A DNA stretch of 64,000 bases, from contig CP079859.1 of NCBI GenBank assembly GCA_019339365.1, forward strand, positions 1,116,001 to 1,180,000. Direction: 5' to 3'. The notes under the pieces were generated by a model. That model did no database searches. It was not told where the DNA came from and saw only the letters and a program-made list of their open reading frames with translations. This DNA comes from Vibrio neptunius (lineage in GTDB: Bacteria; Pseudomonadota; Gammaproteobacteria; Enterobacterales; Vibrionaceae). A program made the position numbers and the translations under genes. Of the stretch, positions 60,326 to 64,000 are shown piece by piece; position 1 is the stretch's first letter, and every line of letters begins with the position of its first letter.

Positions 60326-62008
60326 ATGACAACAATCACAAATGATGCGAACTGGTGGAAAACGGCTTCGATATATCAGATTTACCCGAAGAGCTTCTGT
60401 GATAGCGGCAGTAAGGGAACAGGGGATATCAAGGGCATCATTTCTAAGCTCGATTACTTAAAATTGCTCGGTATTGATGCTATTTGGCTGACGCCAGTCT
60501 ATCAGTCTCCGATGATTGATAATGGTTATGACATCTCAGACTACTACGCTATTAACCCTCAGTTTGGCAGCATGGAAGACTTTCAATGTTTGCTTAGTGA
60601 AGCGCACCAGCGCGGTATTCGTATCATTATGGACATTGTCGTTAACCATACCTCCACTGAACACGTTTGGTTCCAATCTGCGCTGGGGGATAAGAGCAGC
60701 CCATACCGAGATTACTATATTTGGAAAGATCCGGTTGAAGGTGACGTTCCAAACAACTGGCAGTCCAAGTTTGGCGGAAGTGCTTGGGAAATGGATGAGC
60801 AAACGGGCCAGTATTTTCTGCACCTCTTTGCCAAAGAGCAAGCGGATCTTAATTGGGAGAACCCGACTGTTCGTGAGGAAGTGAAAAAGGTCATCAGCTT
60901 CTGGGCTGAGAAAGGAGTGGATGGCTTCCGTCTTGATGTGATTAACCTAATTTCTAAGCAGCAAGATTTCCCGAATGATGATATTGGTGACGGTCGCCGC
61001 TTTTACACAGATGGCCCTCGTGTACATGAATACTTACAGGAAATCAGCGAAGCTGTGTTCCAAAAATATGGCAGCGTTACTGTGGGTGAAATGTCGTCTA
61101 CCACATTGGAGCATTGCCAGCAGTATTCCTCTCTGGACAACAAAGAACTGTCGATGGTGTTTAACTTCCACCATCTAAAAGTGGATTACCCAAATGGCGA
61201 AAAGTGGACCAAAGCGCCTTTTGACTTTTCACAACTCAAGCAGATTTTCAACCATTGGCAAACAGGATTGAACGGCAAAGGTTGGGGAGCACTGTTCTGG
61301 TGTAATCATGATCAGCCACGTATTGTTAGCCGCTTAGGCGATGACCAAAACTATCGAGTGGAGTCGGCCAAAATGTTGGGAGCCTCTGTCCATATGATGC
61401 AAGGTACACCATACATTTATCAAGGAGAAGAGATTGGGATGACCAACCCCGGCTATACCTCGATAGAGCAATATCGCGATGTGGAAAGTACCAATATGTA
61501 TGACATCATGGTCAACCAGCAAGGTGTCAGCAACGAAGAAATGATCGATATCCTGGCTCAGAAATCCCGCGATAACTCACGTACGCCAATGCAATGGAAT
61601 GACGAGCAGTATGCTGGCTTCTCTCAGGTCCAACCTTGGTTGGCGGTGGCAGAAAATTATCCTCAAGTGAACGCAGCTAAAGCCGTTGATGACAGTAACT
61701 CGGTTTTTTACTTCTATCAGAAGTTGATTCAATTGCGCAAAGAGATTGAAGTGATTACCACTGGGAGCTACACCGATCTTTACCCAGAACATAAGGCGAT
61801 ATTCGGTTATCAACGTAAATCAGAAAATCAGACCCTAATTTGTTTGAATAACTATTACGCAGACGAAACAGAGTGCGTCTTACCTGAAGAGTTTGATTGC
61901 GATAAAGCACAATACGTTTTATGTAACTATGAGCTTTCTAGTGAGAAGGTATCTCAGCATCAAGTACTTCGCTCTTATGAAACACGTATTATTCTTTTAA
62001 ACAACTAA
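60326..62008 (+). CDS. treC: Trehalose-6-phosphate hydrolase
   Basis: Splits trehalose 6-phosphate to glucose and glucose 6-phosphate in the cytoplasm. 560 aa from ATG 60326 (MTTITNDANWWKTASIYQIYPKSF); a GTG at 60314 is an alternative. GH13 alpha-amylase fold: DIVVNHTS, catalytic nucleophile Asp204 in GFRLDVIN, acid/base Glu255 in VGEMSSTT, Asp329 in CNHDQPR; C-terminal beta domain. Completes the trehalose pathway with TreB. Confidence 0.96.
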   Translation: MTTITNDANWWKTASIYQIYPKSFCDSGSKGTGDIKGIISKLDYLKLLGIDAIWLTPVYQSPMIDNGYDISDYYAINPQFGSMEDFQCLLSEAHQRGIRIIMDIVVNHTSTEHVWFQSALGDKSSPYRDYYIWKDPVEGDVPNNWQSKFGGSAWEMDEQTGQYFLHLFAKEQADLNWENPTVREEVKKVISFWAEKGVDGFRLDVINLISKQQDFPNDDIGDGRRFYTDGPRVHEYLQEISEAVFQKYGSVTVGEMSSTTLEHCQQYSSLDNKELSMVFNFHHLKVDYPNGEKWTKAPFDFSQLKQIFNHWQTGLNGKGWGALFWCNHDQPRIVSRLGDDQNYRVESAKMLGASVHMMQGTPYIYQGEEIGMTNPGYTSIEQYRDVESTNMYDIMVNQQGVSNEEMIDILAQKSRDNSRTPMQWNDEQYAGFSQVQPWLAVAENYPQVNAAKAVDDSNSVFYFYQKLIQLRKEIEVITTGSYTDLYPEHKAIFGYQRKSENQTLICLNNYYADETECVLPEEFDCDKAQYVLCNYELSSEKVSQHQVLRSYETRIILLNN

Positions 62009-62032
62009 CTTCCCCCTTTGATGTTAGTTATC

Positions 62033-62060
62033 GCCTCGGCTATTGGTCGGGGCTTTTTTG
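62033..62060 (+). terminator. Terminator after treC
   Basis: Stem GCCTCGG / TCGGGGC with G-U pairs, 7-base loop and T run. Confidence 0.7.
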
Positions 62061-62111
62061 TACTTGCGAGAAGAGAGATAGAGGTGTAATTAGATTTTCA
62101 ATAAGTACAAA

Positions 62112-62136
62112 AAAACCAGCTCATTGAGCTGGTTTT
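62112..62136 (-). terminator. Terminator of the tRNA-Tyr operon
   Basis: Perfect 12 bp stem AAAACCAGCTCA / TGAGCTGGTTTT with a 1-base gap, followed by a T run when read on the minus strand, directly after the last tRNA-Tyr gene. Confidence 0.85.
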
Positions 62137-62143
62137 CTGTATA

Positions 62144-62228
62144 TGGTGGAGGGGGACGGATTCGAACCATCGAAGGCAGTGCCAGCAGATTTACAGTCTG
62201 ATCCCTTTGGCCACTCGGGAACCCCTCC
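62144..62228 (-). tRNA. tRNA-Tyr(GTA), copy 4 in transcription order
   Basis: 85 nt including an encoded CCA end. Read on the minus strand: acceptor GGAGGGG pairing with CCCCTCC, D-arm, anticodon loop CTGTAAA (GTA), a long variable arm as in class II tRNAs, and GGTTCGAATCC T-arm. Identical to the other three copies. Confidence 0.97.
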
Positions 62229-62284
62229 AGGGTATTTTTATCCTTAATTGTTGTTTTCCCAACACGACAATCAAGCGTTCAATA

Positions 62285-62369
62285 TGGTGGAGGGGGACGG
62301 ATTCGAACCATCGAAGGCAGTGCCAGCAGATTTACAGTCTGATCCCTTTGGCCACTCGGGAACCCCTCC
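62285..62369 (-). tRNA. tRNA-Tyr(GTA), copy 3 in transcription order
   Basis: Same 85 nt gene 141 bp upstream in the operon, with anticodon GTA and encoded CCA. Spacer of 56 bp nearly identical to its neighbours. Confidence 0.97.
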
Positions 62370-62425
62370 AGGGTATTTTTATCCTTAATTGATGTTTTCC
62401 CAACACGACAATCAAGCGTTCAATA

Positions 62426-62510
62426 TGGTGGAGGGGGACGGATTCGAACCATCGAAGGCAGTGCCAGCAGATTTACAGTCTGATCCCTTTGGCCACTCGG
62501 GAACCCCTCC
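62426..62510 (-). tRNA. tRNA-Tyr(GTA), copy 2 in transcription order
   Basis: Same 85 nt gene, again 141 bp from the adjacent copy; anticodon GTA, encoded CCA. Confidence 0.97.
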
Positions 62511-62566
62511 AGGGTATTTTTATCCTTAACTGATGTTTTCCCAACGCATCAATCAAGCATTTAATA

Positions 62567-62651
62567 TGGTGGAGGGGGACGGATTCGAACCATCGAAGGC
62601 AGTGCCAGCAGATTTACAGTCTGATCCCTTTGGCCACTCGGGAACCCCTCC
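62567..62651 (-). tRNA. tRNA-Tyr(GTA), copy 1 in transcription order
   Basis: Promoter-proximal copy; same 85 nt gene with anticodon GTA and encoded CCA. Its flanking spacers are somewhat more diverged than those between the other copies. Confidence 0.97.
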
Positions 62652-62708
62652 AGGGTGTTTTTATACTTAAGAAATGATTTCCCAACACATCACTCAAGTG
62701 CGGAGCGC

Positions 62709-62736
62709 ATCATAGCAAACTCGCTAAACCTGTAAA
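62709..62736 (-). promoter_or_regulatory. Promoter of the tRNA-Tyr operon
   Basis: On the minus strand: -35 TTTACA (62731-62736), 16 bp spacer, -10 TATGAT (62709-62714), then a GC-rich discriminator GCGCTCCGC, typical of stable-RNA promoters. Confidence 0.75.
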
Positions 62737-62883
62737 GCCTTTTCTTATGATTTTGAATTGAATGCTGGCTTTTTGGGCAAAGATGCCAGTAATCAACCTA
62801 AAAGCTCATCTAATCAATGTCTAAACTTACAGTTTATTGCTCTCTCTTTACATTACTTGACGTTTTCAGCGCGGTTTAACGAG

Positions 62884-62889
62884 TATAAT
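62884..62889 (+). promoter_or_regulatory. Candidate -10 of the RND efflux operon
   Basis: Perfect TATAAT 31 bp before the adaptor ATG. The nearest -35-like TTGACG (62857) is 21 bp away, longer than optimal, so the promoter may need an activator. Confidence 0.4.
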
Positions 62890-62919
62890 GAGCGAAGTTT
62901 TTTGAGGCAGAATTTAAAC

Positions 62920-63984
62920 ATGAAAAATAAAATTATTCTGAGTATTTTGTCGTTGTCTATTCTAGCCGTAGCACCTGCAGTGCAAGCTAAACGGCAAGGT
63001 CCACAGACGGTTACCGTGGTGACTGAACAGGTCCAGATTCATCAGGTTTCTCAGTCTTTGTCGTTAGTTGGAAAAATTGAAGCTGAGCAATCTGTGGTTA
63101 TTTCCTCTGAAGTTACAGGTCGCGTGGATGTTATTGCTTTTAAGGCGAATCAAGAGGTCAAAAAAGATCAGCTGCTCGTTCAGCTTAATGATGACAAAGC
63201 CAAAGCCAGTGTAGCTGAAGCAAAAGCCTACCTGAAAGACGAAGAGCGTAAACTCAAAGAGTTTGAACGTTTGGTGAAACGTAATGCGATTACCCAAACC
63301 GAGATCGATGCGCAGAAGGCTAGCGTCGAAATAGCTCAGGCTCGCCTTGATGCCGCCAATGCCAACCTCAATGATTTGAATATTACAGCACCTTTCTCTG
63401 GCACTGTCGGCTTTATTGATTTCAGCCTAGGTAAGCTGGTGAGTGCTGGCGATGAGCTTGTGGCACTCGATGATTTATCCTTGATGCAACTCGATTTGCA
63501 GGTACCTGAACGTTATCTGTCTCAAATTTCTAAAGGTATGAAAGTCACAGCAACGACGGCAGCATGGAATGATACTGTCTTCAATGGCGAAGTTGTTGGT
63601 ATCGATTCACGAATCAATGAAGAAACTCTTAACTTAAGGGTCCGTATCCATTTTGACAATCCAAAACAAAGCTTGAAACCGGGCATGTTAGTGACTGCAG
63701 ATATGGATTTTCCTCCAATGGAAGCGCCGATTATTCCTGTTCAAGCTCTCGAATATTCTGGCACCAAACGTTATGTCTATATGGTAGGTGATGACAACAA
63801 AGCGGTTCGCACTGAAGTCTTCTTAGGTGCTCGAATCGGCAACCAAGTCGTGATTGAAAAAGGCCTTGATATCGGCCAGAAAATCGTCGTTCAAGGCATT
63901 GTGAACATGCGCGATGGTGTCGCCGTGAGCGAATTGGGTGAAGATGGCAAACCACTGAGTAATGAGCAAGAAGGTAACAGCTAA
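62920..63984 (+). CDS. RND efflux periplasmic adaptor subunit
   Basis: Membrane-fusion protein linking an inner-membrane RND pump to an outer-membrane channel. 354 aa from ATG 62920 (signal peptide KNKIILSILSLSILAVAPAVQA); codons upstream run into the tRNA promoter. Lipoyl halves flank a helical hairpin (about 90-165): VVISSEVTGRVDVIAFKANQEVKKDQLLVQLND and LNDLNITAPFSGTVGFIDFSLGKLVSAGDEL; then beta-barrel and membrane-proximal domains (KPGMLVTADMDFPPMEAPIIPVQAL). Substrate not predictable. The pump gene follows with overlapping TAATG. Confidence 0.93.
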   Translation: MKNKIILSILSLSILAVAPAVQAKRQGPQTVTVVTEQVQIHQVSQSLSLVGKIEAEQSVVISSEVTGRVDVIAFKANQEVKKDQLLVQLNDDKAKASVAEAKAYLKDEERKLKEFERLVKRNAITQTEIDAQKASVEIAQARLDAANANLNDLNITAPFSGTVGFIDFSLGKLVSAGDELVALDDLSLMQLDLQVPERYLSQISKGMKVTATTAAWNDTVFNGEVVGIDSRINEETLNLRVRIHFDNPKQSLKPGMLVTADMDFPPMEAPIIPVQALEYSGTKRYVYMVGDDNKAVRTEVFLGARIGNQVVIEKGLDIGQKIVVQGIVNMRDGVAVSELGEDGKPLSNEQEGNS

Positions 63985-64000
63985 TGTGGTTATCTGATGC
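63984..64000 (+). CDS. RND efflux pump permease, first codons only
   Basis: The last base of the adaptor stop begins an ATG giving MWLSD before the window ends, the usual start of AcrB/MexF-like pumps in this adaptor family. Only 17 bases are visible, so the call rests on context. Confidence 0.6.

Noticed and set aside
62207-62392. Plus-strand 61-codon reading frame
   Set aside because: It is the antisense of tRNA-Tyr genes and their spacer.
62144-62651. Regular repeat-spacer pattern suggesting a CRISPR array
   Set aside because: The 85 nt units are tRNA-Tyr genes and the spacers are near-identical to each other rather than unique.
62758-62919. Longer N-terminus for the RND adaptor
   Set aside because: It would lack a signal peptide at the start and overlap the promoter region; ATG 62920 begins a standard signal sequence.

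Overview
This window is an almost entirely housekeeping stretch of a Vibrio (Vibrionaceae, Gammaproteobacteria) main chromosome. The assignment rests on Vibrio-like protein sequences throughout (FrsA, Crl, RibB with a degenerate second domain, BamA, FadE), gene orders typical of the family (rpsB-tsf-pyrH-frr-uppS-cdsA-ispC-rseP-bamA-skp-lpxD-fabZ-lpxA-lpxB-rnhB-dnaE-accA-tilS; gloB-yafS-rnhA-dnaQ; ribD-ribE-ribB-ribH-nusB-thiL-pgpA), moderate GC, and a dispersed ~103 bp repeat that resembles repeats I associate with Vibrio intergenic regions. I cannot name the species from sequence alone.

Layout. 1-4.3 kb: end of frsA, a frameshifted crl, and proBA (proline synthesis). 4.3-10.5 kb: nrdR and the riboflavin genes, then nusB, thiL and pgpA. 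10.5-15 kb, minus strand: a YaeH-type protein, glnD and map, preceded by a tandem pair of repeats. 15-36 kb: the large plus-strand block for translation elongation, UMP kinase, ribosome recycling, isoprenoid and phospholipid precursors, outer-membrane assembly (RseP, BamA, Skp), lipid A (LpxD, LpxA, LpxB, FabZ), replication (DnaE), fatty-acid initiation (AccA) and tRNA-Ile lysidine (TilS). 36-44 kb: a small cytochrome c, GlnB, a YafD-type protein, a YIP1 membrane protein, MltD, GloB, a YafS-type methyltransferase, RnhA, DnaQ and a TIGR03503-type protein. 44-51 kb: fadE behind a FadR-type operator, gmhA, yafJ, proS, trmO. 51-57 kb: zinc-independent L31/L36 paralogues behind a Zur-type box, an AbgT-family transporter, metNIQ behind a MetJ operator, gmhB. 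57-64 kb: a lysozyme-inhibitor-type lipoprotein, the trehalose genes treR-treB-treC with two TreR-type operators, four tandem tRNA-Tyr genes, and the start of an RND efflux operon.

How genes connect. GlnD and GlnB, 23 kb apart, form the nitrogen-sensing pair (GlnB keeps Tyr51). GmhA and GmhB are two steps of ADP-heptose synthesis, and with LpxA/LpxD/LpxB and BamA/Skp they make this a strongly envelope-oriented window. DnaE and DnaQ are the polymerase and proofreading subunits of DNA polymerase III. Local regulation is readable at the FadR, MetJ, Zur/Fur and TreR sites and in the rpsB leader.

The most unusual aspect is technical or evolutionary: five otherwise intact genes (crl, rnhB, accA, a cytochrome c gene, a yafD homologue) each carry one small frameshift. 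Three are exactly one extra A in an 8-9 A run, one lies at an A run and one at a C run. Because accA is normally essential, sequencing error in homopolymers is the leading explanation. I found no CRISPR array, prophage, transposase gene, defence island or convincing new system.
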